64,000 nt of DNA from positions 1,212,001 through 1,276,000 of the forward strand of contig NZ_CP132910.1 in assembly GCF_030846775.1 (NCBI RefSeq), given 5' to 3'. The stretch is from Geothrix sp. 21YS21S-2. Lineage in GTDB: Bacteria; Acidobacteriota; Holophagae; Holophagales; Holophagaceae. Position numbers and translations under genes: made by a program. Below are positions 48,050 to 58,767 of the stretch, one piece after another. How positions within the stretch are numbered: the stretch's first letter is position 1; each line of letters begins with the position of its first letter. The notes under the pieces are model-generated. The model did not search any database and was not told where the DNA came from. It saw only the letters and a list, made by a program, of their open reading frames with translations.

Positions 48050-50083
48050 GTGCCAAAGCCCCAATCAGCCCCTCGTGTTGCGGCCATCGTCGGGCCGTAC
48101 ATGTCCGGGAAGACCACCCTTCTCGAAAGCCTCCTCTTCGCGGCCAACGCCATCCCCAGAAAGGGGACCGTCAAGGAGGGCAACACCGTCGGCGATGCAT
48201 CGGTCGAGGCCAAGGCGCGCCAGATGAGCGTCGAGGCCTCGGTCGCCACCGCCACCTACCTGGGCGAGACCTGGACCTTCATCGACTGCCCGGGATCGGT
48301 CGAGTTCAGCCAGGAGAGCATCAACGCCCTGATGGTGGCCGACGCCGCCGTGGTGGTGTGCGAGGCCGACCCCACCCGCGCGCCCATGGCCGCCCCCATC
48401 CTCAAGCTGCTCGACGACCACAACATCCCCCACACCATCTTCCTCAACAAGGTGGACAGCCTCACGGACCCGGGCAAGATCGCCGAGACCCTGCGCGCCC
48501 TGCAGCCCATGAGCCCCCACCCCCTCGTCCTGCGCGAGTATCCCATCCACGCGGGCAGCTTCATCACGGGGTACGAGGAACTGAGCATGGAGCGGGCCTT
48601 CAAGGCCAACCCCGGACATCCCTCCGACGAGATCCCCATCCCCGACTCCATCAAGGAGGAGGCCATGCTGGCCCGCCAGGAGATGCTGGAAGCCATCAGC
48701 ACCCTGGACGACGCCCTCATGGAAAAGCTCCTGGACGAGCAGGTGCCCACCCGCGAGGAGGTGTTCGCCACCCTCACCCGCGGCTTCCGGGGGGACCAGA
48801 TCGTGCCCGTGCTCCTGGGTTCGGCCGACAAGGACCTGGGCGTGCGCCGGCTTCTCAAGCTCCTGCGCCACGAGGGCCCCGAGCCCGCCGACACCGCCGC
48901 GCGCCTGGGCATCCCCGCCGGCAAGGACGTCCTCGTCCAGGTGTGGAAGACCCTCAACGCCCAGCACGTTGGCAAGCTGTCCCTGGCCCGCGTGTGGCAC
49001 GGGGAGGTCACGGAAGGCATGGCCTTCGCCGCCGGCCGCCCCAGTTCCCTCACCCGGCCCTTCGGCGCCAAGCAGGAGAAGGTGGTCAAGGTCGGACCCG
49101 GCGAGATCGTGGCCCTGGGCCGCATGGAGACCGTCAGGACCGGCGACTGCCTCACCCTCAACGCCCCGGTCGAGCTGCCCTGGCCCGACCCCATCCAGCC
49201 CATGACCGCCCTGGCCGTGCGCTGCGCCAAGAGCGGCGACGAGGTCAAGCTCTCCACCGCCATCCAGAAGCTCGTGGACGAGGATCCCTCCTTCACCATC
49301 GAGCAGAACGCCGAGACCCAGGAGCGCGTGATCTGGGGCCAGGGCGAGATCCACCTGAAGGTGGCCCTGGACCGCATCAGGCGCTGGGGCGTCGAGGTGA
49401 CCTTCGCCCAGCCCACCATCCCCTACCGCGAGACCATCCGCAAGCCGGTCAAGCAGCACGGGCGCTACAAGCACCAGTCCGGCGGCCACGGCGCCTTCGG
49501 CGACGTGCACATCGAGTTCAAGCCCCGGCAGCGCGGCGAGGGCCTGAAGTTCTCCGACACCATCGTCGGCGGCGTCATCCCCAAGAACTACATCCCCGCC
49601 GTGGAGAACGGGTTCCACGAGTTCGCCAAGCAGGGCCCCCTGGGCTTCCCCATGGTGGACGTGGAGGCCGTGCTCTTCTTCGGGTCCTTCCACACCGTGG
49701 ACTCCAGCGAAATGGCCTTCAAGGCCGCCACCCGCGTGGCCATGAACGAGGGCCTGCCCCAGTGCAACCCCGTGCTGCTCGAGCCCATCCTGGAGATCCA
49801 CATCTCGGTGCCCTCCGAGCACACCTCCAAGGCCCAGAAGATCATCACCAGCCACCGCGCCGGCCAGATCCTGGGCTTCGACGCCAAGCCGGGCTGGGAA
49901 GGCTGGGACATCGTGGACGGCTACCTGCCCCAGAGCGAGCTCCAGGGCATCATCGTCGAGCTGCGCAGCCAGACCCAGGGCGTGGGCTCCTTCACCTGGG
50001 CCTTCCACCACCTGCAGGAGCTGGAAGGCCGCGACGCCGACAAGGTGGTCGAGGCCCGGAAGAAGGCGCTGGCCGAAGCCTAG
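48050..50083 (+). CDS. elongation factor G-like translational GTPase
   Basis: A 677-residue EF-G paralogue. The GTPase domain has the P-loop GPYMSGKTTL (15-24), the switch II region DCPGSVEF, where canonical EF-G has DTPGHVDF, and NKVD. Domains II to V follow in normal order (domain IV with GGHGAFGDVHIEFKP, domain V with GYLPQSELQGIIVELRSQTQ). The altered DxxG-x-x-F box and overall divergence put it with EF-G-like proteins of unclear role rather than the housekeeping factor. GTG 48050 is chosen as start: AAGGAG lies six bases upstream; ATG 48005 would add 15 residues with no ribosome site. Bases 47811-48049 are the shared upstream region with the divergent peptidase gene. Confidence 0.9.
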   Translation: MPKPQSAPRVAAIVGPYMSGKTTLLESLLFAANAIPRKGTVKEGNTVGDASVEAKARQMSVEASVATATYLGETWTFIDCPGSVEFSQESINALMVADAAVVVCEADPTRAPMAAPILKLLDDHNIPHTIFLNKVDSLTDPGKIAETLRALQPMSPHPLVLREYPIHAGSFITGYEELSMERAFKANPGHPSDEIPIPDSIKEEAMLARQEMLEAISTLDDALMEKLLDEQVPTREEVFATLTRGFRGDQIVPVLLGSADKDLGVRRLLKLLRHEGPEPADTAARLGIPAGKDVLVQVWKTLNAQHVGKLSLARVWHGEVTEGMAFAAGRPSSLTRPFGAKQEKVVKVGPGEIVALGRMETVRTGDCLTLNAPVELPWPDPIQPMTALAVRCAKSGDEVKLSTAIQKLVDEDPSFTIEQNAETQERVIWGQGEIHLKVALDRIRRWGVEVTFAQPTIPYRETIRKPVKQHGRYKHQSGGHGAFGDVHIEFKPRQRGEGLKFSDTIVGGVIPKNYIPAVENGFHEFAKQGPLGFPMVDVEAVLFFGSFHTVDSSEMAFKAATRVAMNEGLPQCNPVLLEPILEIHISVPSEHTSKAQKIITSHRAGQILGFDAKPGWEGWDIVDGYLPQSELQGIIVELRSQTQGVGSFTWAFHHLQELEGRDADKVVEARKKALAEA

Positions 50084-50100
50084 GCTCAATGCGTTTCCGG

Positions 50101-50132
50101 AACGGGAGGGACCTCGCGGTCCCTCCCGTTTT
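50101..50132 (+). terminator. strong hairpin terminator behind the EF-G-like gene
   Basis: Perfect 13-bp stem (AACGGGAGGGACC at 50101-50113 with its complement at 50118-50130), TCGC tetraloop, then TT. It separates the EF-G-like gene from cinA. Confidence 0.9.
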
Positions 50133-50148
50133 GGCTTAGGCTGGAGGC

Positions 50149-51393
50149 ATGCTGCGCATCGAATGCATCGCCATCGGCTCGGAACTCCTCACCACCTCCC
50201 GGCTGGACACCAATTCCGTCTGGCTGGCCGAGCGCCTAGGGGAACTGGGCCTGGCCTTCCACCGCAAGACGGCCGTGGGCGATTCCCGCCACGACCTCCT
50301 GCAGCTCTTCCGGGAGGCCCTGGACCGGTCGGACCTGATCCTCTGCACCGGCGGACTGGGACCCACCTTCGACGACTTCACCAAGGAGGTGTGGGCCGAG
50401 GCGCTGGACGCGCCCCTGGTGGAGGACCTCGCCTCCCGGCAGGCCATCCTGGACTTCTACGCGAGCCGCAACCGCACCCCCGCCGCCTCCAACTTCAAGC
50501 AGGCCCTCATCCCCCTGGGCGCCGAGGCCCTGCACAACCCCGCGGGCACGGCGCCCGGGGTGCGCTGGGAGAACCCGCCCGGCTACCCGGGCCGGACCAT
50601 CATCCTCTTCCCCGGGGTGCCCCGCGAGATGAAGCTCATGTGGCACAACCACGTCGCGGCGGGCCTGGAGGCCTTCAGGGGCCCTTCCACCTCCACGCTG
50701 CGCATGGTCTTCGGGTCGGTGCCGGAGAGCACCCTGGAGGAGCGCGTGCGGCCCCTGAGGGTCAAGCACGCCGGACTCGACTGGACCATCCTCGCCGGCC
50801 TCCACCATGTGGAGCTGCTGGCCCGCGGCGGCGATCCCGCGGCCCTGGCGGCGGCGGAGGCCGACTTCCGGCGGGACCATCCACTGGACCTGGCCTTCGT
50901 CGGCGCCGAGGGAGGCATCGAGGACGCCCTGCTGGCCCTCCTGGAGGCCCGCGGCGAGACCCTGGCGCTGGCCGAGAGCATGACCGGCGGCAACATGGCG
51001 GCCCGCATCACCTCCGTGCCCGGCTCCAGCCGCGTGTTCCAGGGCGGCGGCGTGGTCTATTCCGTGGCCGCCAAGGCCGCCCTGGCGGGCCTGGACCCGG
51101 CCTTCATCCGCGCCGCGGGCACCGTCAGCGAACCCGTCACCCGGGCCCTTGCGGAGGGCATCCGCGCGCGCCTGGGGACCACCTGGGGCCTGGCCGTCAC
51201 CGGCAACGCGGGTCCCACCGAGGACAAGGACGGTCCGGCGCCCGTAGGCACCTGCCTGGTCGCCGCCGCGGGCCCGGACGGGACCTTCTACAAGGCCTTC
51301 ACGATGTTCGGGACCCGCATGGAGATGCAGGCGCGGGGAGCCTCCTGGGCGCTGGACTACCTTCGCAGGACGATCCTGGAAAAAAGGGACTAG
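50149..51393 (+). CDS. cinA: CinA family protein (nicotinamide-nucleotide amidohydrolase)
   Basis: A 414-residue two-domain protein. The N-terminal MoCF-like domain (1-245; AIGSELLTTSRLDTNSVWLA, CTGGLGPTFDDFTKEV, FPGVPREMKLMW) has ADP-ribose pyrophosphatase activity in characterised relatives. The C-terminal PncC domain (about 255-414) has the catalytic Ser in LAESMTGGNMAARIT and VTGNAGPTEDKDGPAPVGT, and deamidates NMN to recycle pyridine nucleotides. The family's common VTGIAGPGGG loop is altered to VTGNAGPTED here. The gene stands alone between the terminator and the CHASE kinase. Expression with competence genes is known in other bacteria but not shown here. Confidence 0.94.
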   Translation: MLRIECIAIGSELLTTSRLDTNSVWLAERLGELGLAFHRKTAVGDSRHDLLQLFREALDRSDLILCTGGLGPTFDDFTKEVWAEALDAPLVEDLASRQAILDFYASRNRTPAASNFKQALIPLGAEALHNPAGTAPGVRWENPPGYPGRTIILFPGVPREMKLMWHNHVAAGLEAFRGPSTSTLRMVFGSVPESTLEERVRPLRVKHAGLDWTILAGLHHVELLARGGDPAALAAAEADFRRDHPLDLAFVGAEGGIEDALLALLEARGETLALAESMTGGNMAARITSVPGSSRVFQGGGVVYSVAAKAALAGLDPAFIRAAGTVSEPVTRALAEGIRARLGTTWGLAVTGNAGPTEDKDGPAPVGTCLVAAAGPDGTFYKAFTMFGTRMEMQARGASWALDYLRRTILEKRD

Positions 51394-51430
51394 TATCCTG
51401 GTAGTCCAACTCCACCCTGGAGGGGTGCCC

Positions 51431-53986
<2,556 letters not shown>

Positions 53987-53987
53987 A

Positions 53988-55454
53988 TCAGTTGACGGTC
54001 ACCGTCGCCGTCCGCGTGGCGCTGCCGTAGGGACCCTCCGCCAGGAGGGTGTAGGTCGTGGTGGCGGCGGGCTTCACGACGGCGCTGGTGCCCCTCGCGG
54101 GGCCCGGTTCGGGGGTCAGGAAGAACCGGGTCGCGCCGGTGGCGGTCCAGGACAGGGTGACGCTGGCCCCGGCCGCCACGGTCGACGGGGAGGCGGCGAA
54201 GGCCTGGATCACGGGGGCCGCGCCGGTGGGCACGGTGGTGTGGACCGTGTCCATCTGCACCACCTCCAGGTCCGCGCCGGTGATGCCTCCCAGGGCGTGG
54301 AGGTCGGCGTTGTCCCAGCGGGGGTCGGGGCTGCCGGAGATGAACCACGCGGAGCCGTTGTCGGCCAGGATCATGCCGTAGGTCTTCAGGGCCTGCAGGA
54401 TCACCCGGGACTGGGGCGGGAAGCCGGAGATGTCCTTGCCGGCCTTGAGGCGGATGCGGGCGCCCATCGGCGGGGCGCTGGCGCTGGTGTTGGAGGAGGC
54501 CCAGTGGGTGGCGGGGGCCACGAAGGCCCTGCGGGTCGTGGGCACGGTAAGGCGCAGCGCGTGGCGGAGGTTGTCCGAGGCCACCTCGCCGTACTTGGCC
54601 AGGCCCGGGAAGAGCGGGAGCCCGGCGGCGTCGGCGCTGGTCCAGCCCCAGGGGCGCAGGGCGTTGGAGGTGGCGTCCCAGATGGCGCCGCTGTCGGCCT
54701 TCCAGGAGCCGCCGGTCTGCAGCTGGGAGCCGTAGAGCTCGTAGATGAAGTTGTTGTCCCGGTCCAGCACGATGACGTGGCGGTCGCCGGAGGTGCCCGT
54801 GGGATCGGCGCCCTCGAAGGGGGGCGGCACGGGGATGGGCATGGGGCCGGGGTCGCTCTCGTCGCCGTAGGCCTGGTAGGCCACGGCCACCCGGGGCTGG
54901 GTGGCGGCCACCACGGCGTAGGGGATGCCGATGGGCGCGCCGTCGTACGTGCCCGAGCCGAAGTCCGCGTGGAGTCCGGCGCCCGCGCCCACGAAGGCGA
55001 TGATGGCGGCGGAGGCCGGGTCCGCGGGCAGGCCCGAGACGTCCTGGTTCCAGGGGCTGTCCGCGGGGAACGGCAGCCAGCCGTTGAGGGACGCGCCAAG
55101 CCCCAGGTCGGGCGTTCCCGGCGGCGCCGCCGGCACCACGGTGACCGCCGCCCGGGCCGTGCGGGACGGGTCGGAGGCGAGGGCCGCCTGCACGTGGCAG
55201 GTCACGGGCGCCAGGGGGGCCGTGTAGACGCCGGCGGCGGAGATGGTCCCTGAGGCGGCCTCGACCACGCTCCAGGTGACGGCCACTCCGGAGACCCCGC
55301 CCAGCGAGGCGGAGAACGCCACGGTGCTGCCGGTCAGCACGGTCACGGCGGCCGGCTGGACCGCGAGCGCCGCCGGAGCGGCAGGGGAGGACCCGCCGCC
55401 GCAGCCCGGCGCAAGGAGGACGGGAAGACAGATCAGGGCATGGACTGCGCGCAT
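53988..55454 (-). CDS. secreted lipoprotein with Ig-like ends, core of unknown function
   Basis: A 488-residue exported protein I cannot name. The lipobox Cys is near residue 18 (LLAPGCGGG). An N-terminal Big_2/Ig-like domain (about 28-110, VTVLTGSTVAFSASLGGVSG) and a C-terminal Ig-like domain (about 405-488, ATTTYTLLAEGPYGSATRTA) flank a core with strong, specific-looking blocks: PFPADSPWNQDVSGLP, HVIVLDRDNNFIYELYGSQ, SGAIWDATSNALRPWGWTSA, and WFISGSPDPRWDNADLHALG. The Asp/Trp-rich core suggests a carbohydrate- or peptide-binding or hydrolytic function. Start ATG 55454 has GGGGAGG five bases upstream. It converges with the CHASE kinase gene, one base apart, and is divergent from plsY. Confidence 0.8.
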   Translation of the reverse strand: MRAVHALICLPVLLAPGCGGGSSPAAPAALAVQPAAVTVLTGSTVAFSASLGGVSGVAVTWSVVEAASGTISAAGVYTAPLAPVTCHVQAALASDPSRTARAAVTVVPAAPPGTPDLGLGASLNGWLPFPADSPWNQDVSGLPADPASAAIIAFVGAGAGLHADFGSGTYDGAPIGIPYAVVAATQPRVAVAYQAYGDESDPGPMPIPVPPPFEGADPTGTSGDRHVIVLDRDNNFIYELYGSQLQTGGSWKADSGAIWDATSNALRPWGWTSADAAGLPLFPGLAKYGEVASDNLRHALRLTVPTTRRAFVAPATHWASSNTSASAPPMGARIRLKAGKDISGFPPQSRVILQALKTYGMILADNGSAWFISGSPDPRWDNADLHALGGITGADLEVVQMDTVHTTVPTGAAPVIQAFAASPSTVAAGASVTLSWTATGATRFFLTPEPGPARGTSAVVKPAATTTYTLLAEGPYGSATRTATVTVN

Positions 55455-55515
55455 GGCGACCTCCCCACGGGGCCATGCTATCCCGAATCCGGCCCGGATC
55501 GGGTACCCTGCTGGG

Positions 55516-56166
55516 ATGACCATGCCTGCCATCAAACTCTACCTGATCTGGTGCCTCGGAGCCTTCCTGGCCGGGAGCATCCCCTTCGGCCTCCTGCTGG
55601 TCAAGCTCGCGGGCAAGGGCGACGTGCGCGCCCAGGGCTCGGGCAACATCGGCGCCACCAACGTCATGCGGGCCGGGGGCAAGGCCCTGGGCATCGCCAC
55701 CCTGCTGCTGGACGCGGCCAAGGGGTTCCTGCCGGTCCTCCTCGCGAAGAAATTCGGCTTCGCCCCGGAATTCATGGCCTTCGTGGCCCTTGCGGCCGTG
55801 CTCGGCCACGTGTTCACGCCCTGGCTGAAGTTCCAGGGCGGCAAGGGCGTCGCCACCGCCCTGGGGTGCGTGCTGGCCTACCACGCGCCCATGGTCGTGC
55901 CGGCCCTGGGCGCCTTCGTGCTGTGCCTGCTCGTCTTCCGCTACGTGAGCCTGGGCAGCGTCGTGGCCGCCCTGGTGCTCCTGCTCACCGCCATGGGCTT
56001 CATGGGGGCCTGGGCGCGGCTCCCGGTGCAGGAGGGCATGGCCCAGTGGCCGATCCTGGCCTGGGCGCTCCTGGTGGGCCTGGTCATCCGCAAGCACGCC
56101 GCCAACATCAACCGGCTTGTGCAGGGCACGGAGTCGAAGTTCTGGGGAGCCGGCAGGAATGTCTAA
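55516..56166 (+). CDS. plsY: glycerol-3-phosphate 1-O-acyltransferase PlsY
   Basis: Membrane enzyme that transfers acyl groups from acyl-phosphate to glycerol-3-phosphate, starting phospholipid synthesis; 216 residues. Motif 1 is FLAGSIPFG, motif 2 SGNIGATNVMRAGG, motif 3 GHVFTPWLKFQGGKGVATALG: all three are intact. About seven membrane helices are predicted. The gpsA start lies inside its last codons (eight-base overlap), so the acceptor-making and acceptor-using enzymes are translated together. A GGG-rich ribosome site precedes the ATG. Confidence 0.96.
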   Translation: MTMPAIKLYLIWCLGAFLAGSIPFGLLLVKLAGKGDVRAQGSGNIGATNVMRAGGKALGIATLLLDAAKGFLPVLLAKKFGFAPEFMAFVALAAVLGHVFTPWLKFQGGKGVATALGCVLAYHAPMVVPALGAFVLCLLVFRYVSLGSVVAALVLLLTAMGFMGAWARLPVQEGMAQWPILAWALLVGLVIRKHAANINRLVQGTESKFWGAGRNV

Positions 56167-57166
56167 GAAACCCGATATCACGATTTTCGGTTCCGGCGCC
56201 TGGGGCACCGCCCTGGCCATCGCCTGGGCCCGCCAGGGGGCCCGGGTGGACCTGTGGGGCCACCCCCCCTCCCTGGTCACCGCCCTCGCCACCACCCGGC
56301 GCCACCCGTCCCTGGCCGACGTGGAGATCCCCCAGGGCGTCCGCCCCATCCTCGACCCCGAGGACGGCTTCCGGGCGGGACTCTGGGTGACCGCCCTGCC
56401 CACCCAGGTGAACCCCAAGGTGTGGACGGACCTGGCCTCCCGCACGGCCTCCCGCCCCGAGCTCCTGGTGTCGGTGAGCAAGGGCATCCTGCAGGGCAGC
56501 TTCAAGCGCGTCTCCGAGACCCTGGAGGGCATCCTGGGCGTTCCGGTGGGGGTCTTCAGCGGGCCGACCTTCGCCGACGAGGTGAGCCGGGCCCAGCCCT
56601 CCGCCATCGTCCTGGCGCTGCCGGCGGCCATCCCCGACGACCGCGCCGCGGAGCTGCAGGCCCTCCTGGCCACGCCGGCCCTGCGCGTCTACCTTAGCCG
56701 GGACGTGGCCGGCGTGGAGCTGTGCGGCGCCTTCAAGAACGTCCTGGCCATCGCCGCGGGCCTGGTGGAGTCCCTGGGCCTGGGCAACAACGCCCGCGCC
56801 GCCCTGATCACCCGGGGCCTGGCCGAGATGAGCCGCCTGGTGGAGGCCCTGGGGGGCACCCGGGACACCCTCATGGGCCTGGCGGGCCTGGGCGACCTGG
56901 TGCTCACCGCCACCGGCCCCCAGAGCCGCAACCGCACCTTCGGGGCCCTGGTGGGCAAGGGCATGACCCCCGAGGCCGCGGCGGCCTCCCTGGGCAACCA
57001 GGTGGTGGAGGGCGCCTTCACCGCCGAGGCCGCCCTCGGCCTCGCCCGGAGCCTGGGCGTGGAGCTGCCCATCACCCAGGAGGTGGTGCGCCTGCTCGAG
57101 GGCGCCGATCCCAGGGAATCCGTCAACCGGTTGATGCAAAGGTCGCTGAAGCCGGAGGCAAGTTAA
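56159..57166 (+). CDS. gpsA: NAD(P)-dependent glycerol-3-phosphate dehydrogenase
   Basis: Makes sn-glycerol-3-phosphate for phospholipids; 335 residues. The Rossmann loop is FGSGAWGTALAIAWAR, and the family blocks VSVSKGILQGSF (KG motif), VFSGPTFADEVS, catalytic Lys in CGAFKNVLAIAAGL, and GLGDLVLTATGPQSRNRTFG are all present. It overlaps plsY by eight bases and supplies its substrate. ATG 56159 is chosen over the longer reading because the Rossmann fold starts at once. A signalling gene follows 32 bases downstream. Confidence 0.97.
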   Translation: MSKKPDITIFGSGAWGTALAIAWARQGARVDLWGHPPSLVTALATTRRHPSLADVEIPQGVRPILDPEDGFRAGLWVTALPTQVNPKVWTDLASRTASRPELLVSVSKGILQGSFKRVSETLEGILGVPVGVFSGPTFADEVSRAQPSAIVLALPAAIPDDRAAELQALLATPALRVYLSRDVAGVELCGAFKNVLAIAAGLVESLGLGNNARAALITRGLAEMSRLVEALGGTRDTLMGLAGLGDLVLTATGPQSRNRTFGALVGKGMTPEAAAASLGNQVVEGAFTAEAALGLARSLGVELPITQEVVRLLEGADPRESVNRLMQRSLKPEAS

Positions 57167-57198
57167 TCCCCCGGCCCTTTCCGGCCGATGGAGTCTCC

Positions 57199-58767
57199 AT
57201 GCAGCCGGAACCCCCAGCCTCCAGGATCCTCGTCATCGAGGACGACCGCGCATGGCTGGCCCTGGTGGCCCACCTCTTCCGCACCCGGGAGCCCGGCAGC
57301 GAGTGCCTGACGGCCGCGGACCTGGCCTCGGCGCTCCCGATGCTGGCCGCCCCGGGCCTGGACCTGGTGCTCCTGGACCTGAACCTCCCCGATTCCCGGG
57401 GCCTGGAGACCCTCCGGCGGGTGCGCCGGGCCAATCCGTCGGCCTCCGTGGTGGTGATGACGGCCGACACCGACGAGGACCTGGCCATGGAGTGCCTGCG
57501 CAACGGGGCCCAGGACCACTTCGTGAAGGGCGCCTGGGACGCCCCCACCCTCCTGCGGGTGGCGCGCTACTCCCGGGAGCGCATGGCCACCGAGCGCCGG
57601 CTGCGCCGGAGCGAGGAGCTCTTCCAGGCGATCTCCGAGAACATGATGGATATCCTGGCCATCGTGGACGACCAGGGGCGAAGGACGTTCACCAGCCCTT
57701 CCTATGCGCGGGTCCTGGGCTACGGCCCCGGTGAGCGCTACCCCTTCCTGGAGGAGGCGGTCCACCCCGAGGACCTCCCGGGCGTGGCCGGCGCCCTGAA
57801 GGACCTGATCGCCCGGGGGACCCTCCCGGTCCTGGAGTTCCGCCTGCGCCACCGGGACGGCTCCTACCGGGTGCTGGAGGCCCGGGCGGCGCGGTTCGGG
57901 GACGCGGACGGCCACCAGGGCCTGGTGGTGGCCCGGGACGTGACCGAGCGCAGGCTCGCCGAACAGGAGCGCGCCGCCCTGGAGGTCAGCCTCCGGCACG
58001 CCCAGAAGCTGGAGTCCGTGGGCCAGCTGGCCTCGGGCATCGCCCACGAGATCAACACCCCCATCCAGTTCGTGAACCTCAACCTGACCCTCCTGAAGAA
58101 GGCCTTCATCCAGCTCACCGGCCTCCTGGACCTCTACCGGGAGGAGCTGGGTCCCAGCCCGCGGCTGAAGGCGGCGGAGGAGGACGCCGACCTCGCCTAC
58201 CTGTGCGCGGAGCTCCCCAAGGTGCTCCAGGACTCCCTGGACGGGGTTCAGCGCGTGGCCCGCATCGTCCGGGCCATGAAGGAATTCACCCATCCGGGGG
58301 CCAAGGACCCCACCCTCCTGGACGTGAACCGCCTGGCCGGAAGTGCCGCCACCATCGCGGCCAACGAATGGAAGTACGTGGCGACCCTGGACCTGGATCT
58401 GGAGGAGGGGCTTCCCGCCGTGCGCGGGCACGCCGCCGAGCTCAGCCAGGTGTTCCTCAACCTCATCGTGAACGCCGCCCACGCCATCGGCGCCCGGGGG
58501 GGGATGGGGACCATCACCGTCTCCACCCGGAGCCGGGAGGGCCTCGTGGAGATCCGGGTGCGGGACACGGGCACCGGCATCCCCCCGGAGGTCCAGGCCA
58601 AGGTCTTCGAACCCTTCTTCACGACCAAGGGGGTCGGCAAGGGCACGGGCCAGGGCCTGACCATCTGCTACCAGAACATCGTCAACCTCCACGGGGGGAA
58701 GATCTTTTTCGAGACGGAGCCCGGCGTGGGGACCACCTTCGTCATCCAATTGCCTAGGGAGGCCTGA
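57199..58767 (+). CDS. REC-PAS histidine kinase
   Basis: A 522-residue soluble kinase of the first gene in a signalling cassette. An N-terminal receiver (phospho-Asp60 in LVLLDLNLPDSRG; ILVIEDDRAW at the start) leads to a PAS domain (about 135-255, ENMMDILAIVDDQGRRTFTS), HisKA with His283 in GIAHEINTPIQFVNLNL, and HATPase (NLIVNAAHAI, DTGTGI, GKGTGQGLTIC). Its receiver implies control by another kinase or phosphorelay. The HEINTP box is typical of kinases paired with regulators that are not DNA-binding. Its stop TGA shares a base with the next start. Confidence 0.92.
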   Translation: MQPEPPASRILVIEDDRAWLALVAHLFRTREPGSECLTAADLASALPMLAAPGLDLVLLDLNLPDSRGLETLRRVRRANPSASVVVMTADTDEDLAMECLRNGAQDHFVKGAWDAPTLLRVARYSRERMATERRLRRSEELFQAISENMMDILAIVDDQGRRTFTSPSYARVLGYGPGERYPFLEEAVHPEDLPGVAGALKDLIARGTLPVLEFRLRHRDGSYRVLEARAARFGDADGHQGLVVARDVTERRLAEQERAALEVSLRHAQKLESVGQLASGIAHEINTPIQFVNLNLTLLKKAFIQLTGLLDLYREELGPSPRLKAAEEDADLAYLCAELPKVLQDSLDGVQRVARIVRAMKEFTHPGAKDPTLLDVNRLAGSAATIAANEWKYVATLDLDLEEGLPAVRGHAAELSQVFLNLIVNAAHAIGARGGMGTITVSTRSREGLVEIRVRDTGTGIPPEVQAKVFEPFFTTKGVGKGTGQGLTICYQNIVNLHGGKIFFETEPGVGTTFVIQLPREA

